Source: Bacillus thuringiensis
GTDB taxonomy: Bacteria > Bacillota > Bacilli > Bacillales > Bacillaceae_G
DNA length: 64,000 nucleotides
Direction of reading: 5' to 3'
Assembly: GCF_014932895.1 (NCBI RefSeq)
Contig: NZ_JACYOF010000013.1
Location: 62,001-126,000 of the forward strand
In this document: positions 1-9,669 of the stretch, piece after piece
How positions within the stretch are numbered: position 1 is the first letter of the stretch
How the letters are laid out: every line of letters starts with the position of its first letter
Made by a program: the position numbers and the translations under genes
The notes under the pieces: generated by a model
Told to the model about the DNA's origin: nothing
What the model saw: the letters and a program-made list of their open reading frames with translations, nothing else
The model's database searches: none

Positions 1-1067
1 TGGTGAACCGTCTGATGGCCATTATGCAGCCGGGCATGAGTCTAATTATGTCAGGTTTAACTCTTTCTATCTACTGGATTGGGGCTCATTTGATTATGAA
101 AGCAGGTGGAATGGATAGAATCGGTTTGTTCAGTGATATGGTAGTATTTTCATCTTATGCAATGCAGGTGGTTATGGCGTTTATGTTATTAGCGATGACG
201 TTCATTATGCTACCGAGAGCATCAGTATCTGCAGCACGTATTAATGAAGTACTAGATACGCCTCAGACAATTACAGATGGTGAAATGCAATCGTCACCTA
301 AGGGAATCGAAGGTGAAATCGAACTGCGTAATGTTAGCTTTAAATATCCTGATGCAGGAGAATATGTTTTAGAAGATATTAGCTTTACGGCACATAAAGG
401 CGAAACTGTCGCTTTTATTGGCTCTACTGGTAGTGGTAAAAGTACGCTGATTAATTTAATCCCAAGGTTTTACGACGCTACTGAGGGAGAGGTTATAGTC
501 GACGGAATCAATGTGAAAGAATATACACAAGAAGCCCTTCATAATAAGTTTGGCTATGTTTCTCAAAAAGCCGTATTATTTTCAGGTACAGTAAAATCTA
601 ATGTTGCCTACGGGGATAACGGCCAGATCTCGCCAACAGATGAAGATATCAAAAAAGCGGTGGAAATTGCCCAAGGAAAAGAATTTGTAGAGAAAATGGA
701 TGGCGAATATGATGCTGATATTTCCCAGGGCGGTACGAACCTTTCCGGAGGACAAAAACAACGCCTTTCTATTGCAAGAGCAGTAAGCAGAAATCCTGAA
801 ATCTTTATTTTTGATGATTCGTTCTCTGCCCTAGATTATAAAACAGACCGTCAGCTTCGTTCTACATTGAAAAAAGAAACGAAAGGTGCGACCACTTTGA
901 TTGTAGCACAGCGAATTGGAACGATTAAATATGCTGATAAAATCATCGTACTAGACGAAGGTAAAATCGTTGGTATGGGAACACATAGTGACTTGTTAGA
1001 AACTTGTAAGACTTATCAGGAAATTGCCTATTCACAACTATCGAAGGAGGAGCTGGGAAATGCGTAA
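1..1067 (+). CDS. ABC exporter half-transporter, subunit A (partial, 5' end outside window)
   Basis: The reading frame is open from the window edge, so the N-terminus lies upstream. What remains is the last part of a membrane domain (hydrophobic helices in roughly the first 80 residues) followed by a nucleotide-binding domain with Walker A GSTGSGKST, signature LSGGQ and Walker B IFIFDD. The residue after the Walker B aspartate is D instead of the usual catalytic E. The next gene overlaps it by 8 bases and encodes a partner with canonical Walker B. Together they fit a heterodimeric BmrCD/LmrCD-type multidrug exporter in the cytoplasmic membrane. Substrate cannot be told from sequence. Confidence 0.92.
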   Translation, partial: VNRLMAIMQPGMSLIMSGLTLSIYWIGAHLIMKAGGMDRIGLFSDMVVFSSYAMQVVMAFMLLAMTFIMLPRASVSAARINEVLDTPQTITDGEMQSSPKGIEGEIELRNVSFKYPDAGEYVLEDISFTAHKGETVAFIGSTGSGKSTLINLIPRFYDATEGEVIVDGINVKEYTQEALHNKFGYVSQKAVLFSGTVKSNVAYGDNGQISPTDEDIKKAVEIAQGKEFVEKMDGEYDADISQGGTNLSGGQKQRLSIARAVSRNPEIFIFDDSFSALDYKTDRQLRSTLKKETKGATTLIVAQRIGTIKYADKIIVLDEGKIVGMGTHSDLLETCKTYQEIAYSQLSKEELGNA

Positions 1068-2889
1068 TAATCAAACAAATAGTCCTCGAAAAAGTACCGG
1101 TGGTCCAGGAGGGATGGCAGCTCCGGGAGAAAAGCCAAAGAACTTTAAAAAGCCGTGGGGAAAGTTAATTGCCTATTGTAAACCATATTTACCAGCGATT
1201 ATCTTTGCGCTTGTATTGGCAGCTGTAGGAACCATTTTCACTATCATTGGACCCAATATGCTTAGTGAGATAACCGATTTAATTACGGAGGGTATTGCAG
1301 GTAAGATTGATATTACGGCTATAGGAAATATTGCTCTGCTTCTTGCTATTTTGTACGGATTGAGCTTTATTTTCAGCTATATTCAGTCGTTTATTATGGC
1401 TACTATTACTCAGCGAGTATCCAAACGGTTACGTGCGGATATTGCGGACAAAATCGATAAATTACCATTAAAATACTTTGACTCGACAACCTATGGAGAT
1501 GTGTTAAGTCGTGTCACGAATGATGTGGATATGATTGGTCAGACTTTAAACCAAAGTGTTGGTTCGTTAGTGACAGCGGTCGTTATGTTCTTAGGGTCTT
1601 TAATTATGATGTTCTCTATTAATGTTACGATGACACTTTCTGCTATTGCTGCAACAGCCGTTGGGTTTGTATTAATGATTTTCATCATATCCAAATCTCA
1701 AAAATATTTCATACGCCAGCAGAAAGACCTTGGTAGAATGAACGGTCATATTGAAGAAATCTATTCGGGGCATGATGTAGTAAAGGTTTATAACGGTGAT
1801 AAAGAAGCAAAGCAGCAATTTAATAAAATCAATGAAAGTCTTTTTAAAAGTGCGTGGAGATCACAGTTTATGTCGGGGATGATGATGCCCCTTATGATTT
1901 TTATTGGCAATTTAGGCTATGTTGTTGTTTGTGTAGTAGGTGCTACACTAGCGATGAATGGTACCATTACATTCGGTGTTATCGTTTCATTTATGGTTTA
2001 TATCCGCTTATTTACGCAGCCATTGTCCCAGTTAGCACAGGCAGCTACAAGTTTGCAGTCAACTGCTGCAGCAAGCGAACGTGTATTTGAATTTTTAGAC
2101 GAAGATGAACTTGAAGACGAAAGTGATAAAGAAGCTATTTTAGATGCCAATGATGTCAAAGGCAACGTGGAATTTAAAAACGTTAAGTTTGGATATACGA
2201 AAGAGAAGCTTATTATTAAAGATTTCTCTGCTCATATAAAAGCTGGCCAAAAAGTTGCAATTGTGGGACCTACTGGTGCTGGGAAAACAACACTTGTTAA
2301 TCTCCTCATGCGTTTCTATGAAGTAGATAGCGGAGAAATCAAGATTGAGGATGTACCGACTAAGTCGATTACCCGTAAAAATGTTCACAACCTATTTTGT
2401 ATGGTGTTACAAGATACTTGGTTATTCGAAGGTACGATTAAGGAAAATATCATTTATAACAAAGAAGATATAACTGATGAAGAAGTAGTTGCAGCTTGTA
2501 AGGCAGTAGGTCTGGATCATTTTATTAGAACTTTGCCGAAAGGTTATGATACAGCATTAAATGATAAAGCGAGTTTATCTGTAGGGCAAAAACAGCTTCT
2601 TACTATTGCAAGGGCAATGGTAAAAAAAGCACCGTTACTTATTTTAGATGAGGCTACTAGTTCCGTTGACACTCGTACTGAAGCGCTTATTCAAGAAGCA
2701 ATGGATAAATTGATGGTGGGTAAAACATCATTTGTTATTGCACATAGACTTTCAACAATTAGAAACGCCGATTTGATTTTGGTTATGAAAGACGGAGATA
2801 TTATTGAAAGTGGTAATCATGAAGAGTTAATTGCCGAAAAAGGATTCTATGCGGATTTATACAATAGTCAGTTTGAAGACGCATCTTAA
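1060..2889 (+). CDS. ABC exporter half-transporter, subunit B
   Basis: A 609-residue half-transporter: a glycine/proline-rich cytoplasmic start, six-helix membrane domain, then a nucleotide-binding domain with Walker A GPTGAGKTT near residue 400, signature LSVGQ and Walker B LLILDEAT. The ATG at 1060 is chosen because AAGGAGG lies about 10 bases upstream and it overlaps the end of subunit A; the frame is open 12 codons further up. Its signature motif departs from LSGGQ while its Walker B is intact, the mirror image of subunit A. Such asymmetry (one degenerate, one active ATP site) is known for heterodimeric exporters. Likely drug or lipid export; substrate unknown. Confidence 0.93.
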   Translation: MRNNQTNSPRKSTGGPGGMAAPGEKPKNFKKPWGKLIAYCKPYLPAIIFALVLAAVGTIFTIIGPNMLSEITDLITEGIAGKIDITAIGNIALLLAILYGLSFIFSYIQSFIMATITQRVSKRLRADIADKIDKLPLKYFDSTTYGDVLSRVTNDVDMIGQTLNQSVGSLVTAVVMFLGSLIMMFSINVTMTLSAIAATAVGFVLMIFIISKSQKYFIRQQKDLGRMNGHIEEIYSGHDVVKVYNGDKEAKQQFNKINESLFKSAWRSQFMSGMMMPLMIFIGNLGYVVVCVVGATLAMNGTITFGVIVSFMVYIRLFTQPLSQLAQAATSLQSTAAASERVFEFLDEDELEDESDKEAILDANDVKGNVEFKNVKFGYTKEKLIIKDFSAHIKAGQKVAIVGPTGAGKTTLVNLLMRFYEVDSGEIKIEDVPTKSITRKNVHNLFCMVLQDTWLFEGTIKENIIYNKEDITDEEVVAACKAVGLDHFIRTLPKGYDTALNDKASLSVGQKQLLTIARAMVKKAPLLILDEATSSVDTRTEALIQEAMDKLMVGKTSFVIAHRLSTIRNADLILVMKDGDIIESGNHEELIAEKGFYADLYNSQFEDAS

Positions 2890-3386
2890 GAATTGAAATG
2901 GTTTTGTTTTCAGCTCAGAAAAAAGCATGAACAAGTTGATAAATAAGAAGTATTATTTAGTCAATAACTCATAAAGGTTGCTTATCCCCTTTCAGGAGAT
3001 AGTGTAAAAAAACTACATTTCATGTGGGATGTTACACTATACTTGAAGGGGATATTTTTATGGAGAAAAATGTAACACCATATCAAAAGTATATAGAGAC
3101 GTTTAAATAGAAGGCGGTACAATTAATATGGAAATGGCAAACGGAGTTAGGATGCAAATTATGAAGAAGAGCGTGATTATTTGAAAATAAAAGTAGGTTA
3201 TAAAAAAAGTATCTTTAAAACGTGATTATATTTTGAATCAAAAGTAATTCATGTATTTTTACTTTCTTGTCTAAATAAGTTGGTGAATCGATATATAAAT
3301 AAACGTTTGTATAATTTCATGTACCGAATTTGTAGTACAGAAAAAGGAGCACCACATAATCAAAAAGGAGCTCCTTCACCAAAATG
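2890..3386. other. Intergenic region with a large stem-loop and no convincing gene
   Basis: No ORF here has a plausible ribosome site and family resemblance. A 17-codon ORF begins at 3060 right after the stem-loop but stops at once. The region may hold remains of a small mobile repeat. Confidence 0.4.
2983..3054. repeat. Imperfect inverted repeat / stem-loop
   Basis: The left arm begins TATCCCCTTTCAGGAGATAG and ends GTGTA; the right arm TACACTATACTTGAAGGGGA is its near complement, with about 24 bases in between. It lies 94 bases after the exporter operon. It could serve as terminator (TATTTTTA follows) or be a miniature transposable-element remnant. The sequence does not decide between them. 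Confidence 0.5.
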
Positions 3387-3824
3387 TTATTTTTTCTTAT
3401 CTTTATCCAATATATTCTGTTCTTCAGCAAACTCCGTACCATATGCGAAGCGGCGATTAATACGAATATTATCGTTGTTGTGCCTTGTGTGGGAGCTAGA
3501 GAAGCGATGAACGATTACTTCTGATAATGTGAAGACAATCGCAGAAAGGATACTGCCCCATGCAATTTGCATATAGTTGTCTAATAAAATATTACCGAAA
3601 ATCCAAACGCTTAAATACGCTAGTAAGAAATCTGTCATAATGGCACCAGTATTGCCAATTCGATTTAAAATAATTTTATCAACGAACATATAAGATACGA
3701 TTGTAACGAAGAGACTGAATGAAATAATTTGGACGAACGTTGCAGGGAAAAATAAAGCGAGTCCAATACTAAATGCGATAATGCACGATATAAACTTGAT
3801 AAGCACTACTGTGAAATTATTCAA
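3387..3824 (-). CDS. YndM-like membrane protein (DUF2512 family)
   Basis: A 145-residue protein with four hydrophobic segments (about residues 7-27, 28-48, 60-80 and 85-105) and a charged tail rich in R, N and K. Length and helix pattern match the YndM/DUF2512 family of Bacillus integral membrane proteins, whose function is unknown. The start is supported by GGAGGTG on the minus strand about 7 bases upstream. It is convergent with the ABC exporter operon and divergent from the SIR2 gene. It is expected in the cytoplasmic membrane. Confidence 0.75.
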   Translation of the reverse strand: MNNFTVVLIKFISCIIAFSIGLALFFPATFVQIISFSLFVTIVSYMFVDKIILNRIGNTGAIMTDFLLAYLSVWIFGNILLDNYMQIAWGSILSAIVFTLSEVIVHRFSSSHTRHNNDNIRINRRFAYGTEFAEEQNILDKDKKK

Positions 3825-4003
3825 TATTTACACCTCCAATTTATACATAGTTTTTCAATAAATTCAGGAGTTCATACATTGTAACGGATTTATTTAGATA
3901 AAACTTTTTCATGTTTGAAGTTTTGTCTAAATATTATAAAAACAGAGAAAAAATGTTATAGTAAAATGAGAGTATATGACATTTTTAGGTAAGGGGGATC
4001 CAA

Positions 4004-7000
4004 ATGTGGATTACTTCAGAAGTAGAAATTCCAGATGAGTTAATCGATCACCTTGAGCAAGGAAAGTTAGTGTTATTTGTTGGAGCGGGAGTTTCTATGC
4101 AAGGAAAATCAAACTTACCGAATTTTGATGACTTAGTTGATGAAATTGCGAAAACGTTATATGTCGAAAAACGTGAAATAACAGAACCGCATGATTATTA
4201 TCTTGGTAAAATTGCGAAAACAAAAGATGTACATCAAGTTGCAAGGGATCTTGTTCATATAGAAAAATCAAAACCGAATCCACTGCATTATGCAATTCCA
4301 AGGTTATTTCCTTTAGATACAGATGTCCGCATTGTAACAACAAACTTTGATCAACATTTTACAACTGCAATTAAAGAAATAAATAGAGAAATGAATGTTT
4401 ATTACGCTCCAGCTTTACCGACTGGGAGGGCTTTTAAAGGACTTGCTTATATACACGGCAATGTAGAACAAGAGAAAGAAGCTTTAATTTTGACAGACGG
4501 TGATTTTGGAAGGGCCTACTTAACGGAAGGATGGGCGAGAAGATTTTTAGTTGATTTATTCTCGAATTACACCGTTTTATTCGTTGGATATAGCCATAAT
4601 GACCCAGTAATGAAATATTTAGCAACTGGTTTACCACCAAGTACAAGGCGATATGCTTTTGTCGCACAAGGAGAAAATACATATCATTGGGAGCATTTAG
4701 GGATAAGACCAATTGTGTACCCGAATAAGGCAAATAATCATCAATCCCTCGTCAAAGCGGTGAAGCGTTGGGCAGAGTTAATGGGTGATAATTATATTAC
4801 AAAAAGAATGCGCATTCGGGATATTGTAACTGTGCCACCATCAGTAGAGCAAGAACAGTTATCATACATAAAGCAGTCAATTAAAAAAATTGAAACTGTC
4901 CGATATTTTGTTGAATTTGCCCGTGATTATGAATGGGTAGAATGGCTTGAAGCAGAAGGGAAATTGCGAAATTTATTTTTGCTTACGCCAAACTATGATG
5001 AAGTAGATGAATTACTTGCGGAATGGCTAGTGGAGCAATTTCTGTTTAGTCATCAAAAAGAATTATTTCAATTGATGTTTAAAAATCACTCTAAAATATC
5101 CCCGTTATTATGGAGAACAATTTGTAGCTACTTAAACGAAACAAGGATTAAGATGGATCCGGTGTTGTTTGCAAGGTGGACACTCCTATTGTTAGAAACA
5201 GCTGAAAAAGATAGTAGCTCTATAGAAAAAATTTCTTACTTACTGCAAAAATGTTCTTTTCCTGAGCATAAAGAAATTGCTTTATTGTTACTAACGTTTA
5301 TTTTAGACGGAAAACTTAAGTTGAAGCGTGTAAGAAAATGGGGGAATGATACGCAAGAATCAATAGAACTCGAAGAATCGAGTCGTTTACCAGTGTCTAC
5401 GTTTTCTCATGTGGAGCAAATTTGGAATGAAAAGATGAAACCGCATATGTCGTATTACGCTGTTCCAATTATGATGATGGGATTAGAGAAAATGCGAATG
5501 TTGTCATTAAGACAAACAGCACTGAAAAAAAGAGATAAGGAAAATGAGGAGAAAGAGTTTCATCAAAATGACCTTGCATTTTTAATTCAAATTGTAAAAG
5601 AGTGTTTAACTTATTTATGTGAAAATAATGAGAAAAAAGTGAATTATTATATTACAGAAATGATAGAAACAAATAGTGTACTTCAAAAGAAAATCGCAAT
5701 TGAAGCGATGAATAAAAATATATTCGTTAGTGTAGATGACAAAATGAAATGGTTGTTATATGAAGGGCTTCTTTTAGATTTCACTTATAAACACGAAGTT
5801 TTTCAACTTTTAAAAAGATATTATACACATTCTTTAGAAGAAACGAAGGAAGAAGTCATTCAAACTGTAATGAAGCATCTTACAGAGGAAAGGGCGTTTG
5901 ATGTATGTCTCGTTTTAGACTTATTATTCATATGTGATTCGAATAGTCCATCTACAGCAAAAGGGTATGAATTCATGAAGCAAAAACATCCTCACTTTCA
6001 TTCTGAACGGTTCAGTGTACAAAAGAAAGAGACTTCAGAACAAAGCATTACTTGTAATGTGACCGCGGATGGCTTACTACAGTTAAAAGATGATGAAATT
6101 ATGAAGCAAGTTCGGCAATTTTCTCAAGACGGTGTTTTTGAACAACGCTATTTTTTAGAAATGTTATCTAAAGCATGTAAATTGAATACAGAGTGGAGTA
6201 TCTCATTTGCATATCAATTAGTAGGCGTGCACGAAATAAGTAATGAAGTATGGTTTGTTTGTATTAGAGAGTGGCGAAATAACCGGGAACTAACAAATGT
6301 GCAAATCCAAAAAATTATTCCGCTATTGCAGAAATTTGTTAGAGATACAGCCTTTCATTGGTTAATTAGTAGTTTTCTATATGAGATTAGTAATCGATTA
6401 GAAGAGTTAGAGGAGAATAGTATACGAGTTGTAAAACGTTTTGCTTTTTCTGTATTCCCTCAAGTTATGAAAAGTAATACGGATTTTAAGCTTGGAAAAC
6501 AAGACTTTTACAATGAATCGATTCAGCATCCTGTTGGTAAAATGACAGCTGTATTATTAAAATTGTTAGCATATGATCATTTATACGATCGCAATGTATA
6601 TGAATATTTATTTTTATTTGAAGAACAAGTAAGAAGTAGTTCAGAACGGACAAACTTTATGTTTGCGCGTTTAATAGCAGATATTACATTTTTATATCAT
6701 ATTGAGAAGCAATGGTGTCGAAAATATTTGTTACCGTACTTAGATTTAAAGAAAGAAAATGAGATTATGAAATATGCGTGGGCCGGTTTATGTTATACGC
6801 AAATTAATTTACCTTTATTTACAGAAATGAAGAGATTTATTAAGTATGCAGTAGAACATTTGGAAGTTTTACATCCGCATACGAGGGAAGCTTTCTTAAA
6901 GTGGCTTAGTTTTGTATTTATTAAATGTGTACTGTATTGGGAGCAAAAAACAGATTGGTTATACCCTCTACTCATACAAGAAAATGAAGAAAATAAAATT

Positions 7001-7486
7001 AAATTTATGCAGCATTTATGCTATTACGTCAAAACATTAAGTGTAAAAGAACAACAAAAATTTTGGATTGCTTGGCTTAGTATATTTTTACGAGAAAGAC
7101 CCAAAATGGGTGAGATAACAACGAGAGAATATGTAATGATTTTACGCATTATTTTATACATGGATGAGATTATAGAAAAAGGATTATGTATTATGTCTCG
7201 TACATTTGTAGATGTAAATGGGAAATGTACGGGGGAGGAAATGAAGCAGTTATTTATTGAAATGCTTGAAAAGAAAGGAAGTATGAAAGCGTATAAAGAA
7301 ATGTATGCAAACGTGTTTTTTACTTTACTACAAACACGGCAGGAAGCAGATTTTCTTGAAAATGAAATCAGACAAATTAATAATCTGTTGGCTCAGTTTG
7401 GAATAGAAAAACATGTATTAAATTTAATAGAAAATGAGATAATTCGCATCGGAATTGTAATGGGGAATGTACAAGAAGAATTATAG
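4004..7486 (+). CDS. SIR2-domain protein with long helical C-terminal region (candidate antiphage NADase)
   Basis: A protein of 1160 residues. Residues 1-220 read as a SIR2-like Rossmann domain: GAGVS at 27-31, TTNFD with N114, an IHG motif with H151, and GYSHNDP around 195. N114 and H151 are where SIR2 NADases such as ThsA keep their catalytic Asn and His. The remaining roughly 900 residues are helical and repetitive, consistent with the DUF4020/HEAT-like regions of long SIR2 defence proteins (recalled, not searched). ATG at 4004 follows AAGGGGGATCC. It stands alone, with its own upstream region, before the aromatic operon. By analogy it may deplete NAD on infection; the sensor activity is inferred. 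Confidence 0.8.
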   Translation: MWITSEVEIPDELIDHLEQGKLVLFVGAGVSMQGKSNLPNFDDLVDEIAKTLYVEKREITEPHDYYLGKIAKTKDVHQVARDLVHIEKSKPNPLHYAIPRLFPLDTDVRIVTTNFDQHFTTAIKEINREMNVYYAPALPTGRAFKGLAYIHGNVEQEKEALILTDGDFGRAYLTEGWARRFLVDLFSNYTVLFVGYSHNDPVMKYLATGLPPSTRRYAFVAQGENTYHWEHLGIRPIVYPNKANNHQSLVKAVKRWAELMGDNYITKRMRIRDIVTVPPSVEQEQLSYIKQSIKKIETVRYFVEFARDYEWVEWLEAEGKLRNLFLLTPNYDEVDELLAEWLVEQFLFSHQKELFQLMFKNHSKISPLLWRTICSYLNETRIKMDPVLFARWTLLLLETAEKDSSSIEKISYLLQKCSFPEHKEIALLLLTFILDGKLKLKRVRKWGNDTQESIELEESSRLPVSTFSHVEQIWNEKMKPHMSYYAVPIMMMGLEKMRMLSLRQTALKKRDKENEEKEFHQNDLAFLIQIVKECLTYLCENNEKKVNYYITEMIETNSVLQKKIAIEAMNKNIFVSVDDKMKWLLYEGLLLDFTYKHEVFQLLKRYYTHSLEETKEEVIQTVMKHLTEERAFDVCLVLDLLFICDSNSPSTAKGYEFMKQKHPHFHSERFSVQKKETSEQSITCNVTADGLLQLKDDEIMKQVRQFSQDGVFEQRYFLEMLSKACKLNTEWSISFAYQLVGVHEISNEVWFVCIREWRNNRELTNVQIQKIIPLLQKFVRDTAFHWLISSFLYEISNRLEELEENSIRVVKRFAFSVFPQVMKSNTDFKLGKQDFYNESIQHPVGKMTAVLLKLLAYDHLYDRNVYEYLFLFEEQVRSSSERTNFMFARLIADITFLYHIEKQWCRKYLLPYLDLKKENEIMKYAWAGLCYTQINLPLFTEMKRFIKYAVEHLEVLHPHTREAFLKWLSFVFIKCVLYWEQKTDWLYPLLIQENEENKIKFMQHLCYYVKTLSVKEQQKFWIAWLSIFLRERPKMGEITTREYVMILRIILYMDEIIEKGLCIMSRTFVDVNGKCTGEEMKQLFIEMLEKKGSMKAYKEMYANVFFTLLQTRQEADFLENEIRQINNLLAQFGIEKHVLNLIENEIIRIGIVMGNVQEEL

Positions 7487-7523
7487 GGAAAAAGCGGAAT
7501 TTAAAAAAATATATAAAAAGTTG

Positions 7524-7553
7524 TTGACAGTGTTTTGAAATGCGTTCTATAAT
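7524..7553 (+). promoter_or_regulatory. Sigma-A promoter of the aromatic operon leader
   Basis: TTGACA at 7524-7529 and TATAAT at 7548-7553 are exact consensus boxes separated by 18 bases. Transcription would begin near 7560, ahead of the first T-box, and run into the aromatic operon. Confidence 0.8.
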
Positions 7554-7594
7554 ACGAATCATACTTATTCAATTTCAAAAACATTTGAATAAAC

Positions 7595-7853
7595 AAAGTG
7601 CAATGAAGAGATCACAGTAGTGGTTAGTCTTACTGTAACAGAGAGCTGGTGGTTGGTGCGAACCAGTACAGGGATAATCATGAATTACAGTCTTGGAGCA
7701 TCTTTTTCGTAGTAAAGATATTTGTATCTTTATGAAGGAAAAGCGGTCAATTGATCGTTAACAGTGAAGAGAGGTAGACGGAAATTGAGTCTACAACTAG
7801 GGTGGTACCGCGATAAATATCGTCCCTACTGATTTATTCAGTAGGGACTTTTT
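7595..7853 (+). promoter_or_regulatory. T-box riboswitch 1 (tandem, upstream copy)
   Basis: Stem I has the AGAGAGCTGG and GAACCAGTACA landmarks, then GAATTACAGTC with a probable UAC (Tyr) specifier, then AGGGTGGTACCGCG at 7799-7812, the T-box sequence that pairs with the tRNA acceptor end. It ends in the terminator GTCCCTACTG...CAGTAGGGAC followed by five Ts (7822-7853). Uncharged tRNA is expected to stabilise the antiterminator. The specifier frame is my reading; Tyr fits the pathway. Confidence 0.9.
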
Positions 7854-7886
7854 GTATTTTAGTGGTCCAACTTGAAAATAAAATAG

Positions 7887-8142
7887 TCATGCATTGAAAG
7901 GAAAAGCAGTAGTTGTTGTTTCCCTGTAACAGAGAGCTGGTGGTTGGTGTGAACCAGTACAAAAACAAGAGCGAATTACAGTCCTGGAGCATCTTTTTCG
8001 TAGTAAAGATATGTATCTTTATGAAGGGAAAGACGGTCACATTGATCGTTAACAATGAAGAGAGGTAGGCGAAAGAAGTCTACAACTAGGGTGGTACCGC
8101 GATAAATATCGTCCCTACTGATTGGATCAGTAGGGATTTTTT
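7887..8142 (+). promoter_or_regulatory. T-box riboswitch 2 (tandem, downstream copy)
   Basis: A near copy of the first leader: AGAGAGCTGGTGGTTGGTG, GAATTACAGTCC (same putative UAC specifier), T-box AGGGTGGTACCGCG at 8088-8101 and terminator GTCCCTACTG...CAGTAGGGA plus Ts at 8111-8142. It begins only about 35 bases after the first terminator, so RNA polymerase must pass two tRNA-dependent decisions before reaching the first enzyme gene. Confidence 0.9.
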
Positions 8143-8315
8143 GTACAAAAAAAAGTGGCTTTTTAACTAGTAGATAGTGTCTTTATGGTAATTATTAGTT
8201 TAAAATAAGAAGAGGTATCGATTCCACTTTAAATTTGTATAATTAACCAGTTCAGAAAATAGAGAATTTTCCATTCTCTTGCTATACTTTTAAAACATTA
8301 GAGGAGGATTTCCAA

Positions 8316-9392
8316 ATGGCAAATCATGAATTAGATCAATTACGTAAACAGGTAGATGAAATTAACTTACAACTATTACACCTATTAAACAAACGTGGTG
8401 AAATCGTTCAAAAAATTGGGGAGCAAAAGCAAGTACAAGGTACAAAACGCTTTGATCCAGTACGTGAGCGTGAAGTGCTTGATATGATTGCAGAGCATAA
8501 CGAGGGACCATTCGAAACGTCAACAGTTCAACATATTTTCAAAACAATCTTCAAAGCTAGCTTAGAATTGCAAGAAGATGATAACCGTAAAGCGTTACTT
8601 GTATCACGTAAAAAGAAACAAGAAAATACAATCGTTGATGTAAAAGGTGAATTGATTGGAAACGGAACACAAACGTTCATTATGGGACCTTGTGCGGTAG
8701 AAAGTTTAGAGCAAGTTCGTCAAGTAGGGCAAGCGATGAAAGATCAAGGTTTAAAATTAATGCGCGGTGGTGCATTCAAACCGAGAACATCTCCATACGA
8801 TTTCCAAGGTTTAGGAGTAGAAGGATTACAAATTTTACGCCAAGTAGCAGATGAGTTCGACTTAGCGATTATTAGTGAAATTTTAAATCCAAACGATGTT
8901 GAAATGGCATTAGAATACGTTGATGTAATTCAAGTTGGCGCACGTAACATGCAAAACTTTGACTTACTACGAGCTGTAGGTAAAGTTAATAAGCCAGTAT
9001 TATTAAAACGTGGATTAGCAGCAACGATTGATGAGTTCATTAACGCAGCGGAATACATTATTGCGCAAGGTAACGATCAAATTATTCTTTGTGAGCGTGG
9101 TATCCGCACATACGAAAGAGCGACACGTAACACATTAGACATTTCAGCAGTACCGATCTTAAAGAAAGAAACACATTTACCAGTTGTTGTTGACGTAACG
9201 CATTCAACAGGACGTAGAGATTTATTATTACCAACAGCGAAAGCGGCACTTGCCATTGGAGCTGATGCAGTAATGGCTGAAGTGCATCCAGACCCAGCCG
9301 TTGCATTATCAGATTCTGCACAACAAATGGATATTCCAGAATTCCATAGATTCATGGAAGAGTTAAAAGGATTCAAAAATAAATTATCTTAA
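8316..9392 (+). CDS. aroG: Bifunctional DAHP synthase / chorismate mutase
   Basis: A 358-residue cytoplasmic enzyme. Residues 1-85 are an AroQ-type chorismate mutase domain ([20 protein letters not shown], then [10 protein letters not shown]). The rest is a KDPG-aldolase-like DAHP synthase of the I-beta type with [28 protein letters not shown] and [10 protein letters not shown]. It condenses phosphoenolpyruvate and erythrose 4-phosphate, the first step of the shikimate pathway; in Bacillus the mutase domain also serves feedback inhibition. ATG follows GAGGAGG. It is called aroA in B. subtilis. Expression is governed by the tandem T-boxes just upstream. Confidence 0.96.
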   Translation: MANHELDQLRKQVDEINLQLLHLLNKRGEIVQKIGEQKQVQGTKRFDPVREREVLDMIAEHNEGPFETSTVQHIFKTIFKASLELQEDDNRKALLVSRKKKQENTIVDVKGELIGNGTQTFIMGPCAVESLEQVRQVGQAMKDQGLKLMRGGAFKPRTSPYDFQGLGVEGLQILRQVADEFDLAIISEILNPNDVEMALEYVDVIQVGARNMQNFDLLRAVGKVNKPVLLKRGLAATIDEFINAAEYIIAQGNDQIILCERGIRTYERATRNTLDISAVPILKKETHLPVVVDVTHSTGRRDLLLPTAKAALAIGADAVMAEVHPDPAVALSDSAQQMDIPEFHRFMEELKGFKNKLS

Positions 9393-9398
9393 TATGAT

Positions 9399-9639
9399 AC
9401 ATGCGCTGAAGAGGAAACAGTAGTGCTTATCTCACTGTTAAAGAGAGCTGATGGTCGGTGTGAATCAGTACAAAGATAAGCATGAATTACAGCCTTGGAG
9501 CATCTTTCCCGCCGCTCATTGGAGGGAAAGACGGTCAAACGATCGTTAAAGAAGAAGAGAGGTAGACGATAGTTGTCTACAACTAGGGTGGTACCGCGAT
9601 AAACATCGTCCCTACTGAGCGCTCAGTAGGGACTTTTTT
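9399..9639 (+). promoter_or_regulatory. T-box riboswitch 3, between first and second aromatic genes
   Basis: Same architecture as the two leaders above: AGAGAGCTGATGGTCGGTG, GAATTACAGCC with the probable UAC specifier, T-box AGGGTGGTACCGCG at 9585-9598 and terminator GTCCCTACTGAGCGCTCAGTAGGGAC with six Ts (9608-9639). It sits in the short gap between the DAHP synthase gene and chorismate synthase gene, giving the distal genes an extra tRNA checkpoint. Confidence 0.9.
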
Positions 9640-9669
9640 GTACAAAAAAATAGTAAAGGGGCAAGAGAA

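Noticed and set aside
2983-3110. Transposase gene
   Set aside because: The only ORF after the stem-loop has 17 codons and no transposase motif.
7834-8055. 73-codon minus-strand ORF
   Set aside because: Lies wholly within the tandem T-box leader on the opposite strand, a stem-rich shadow.
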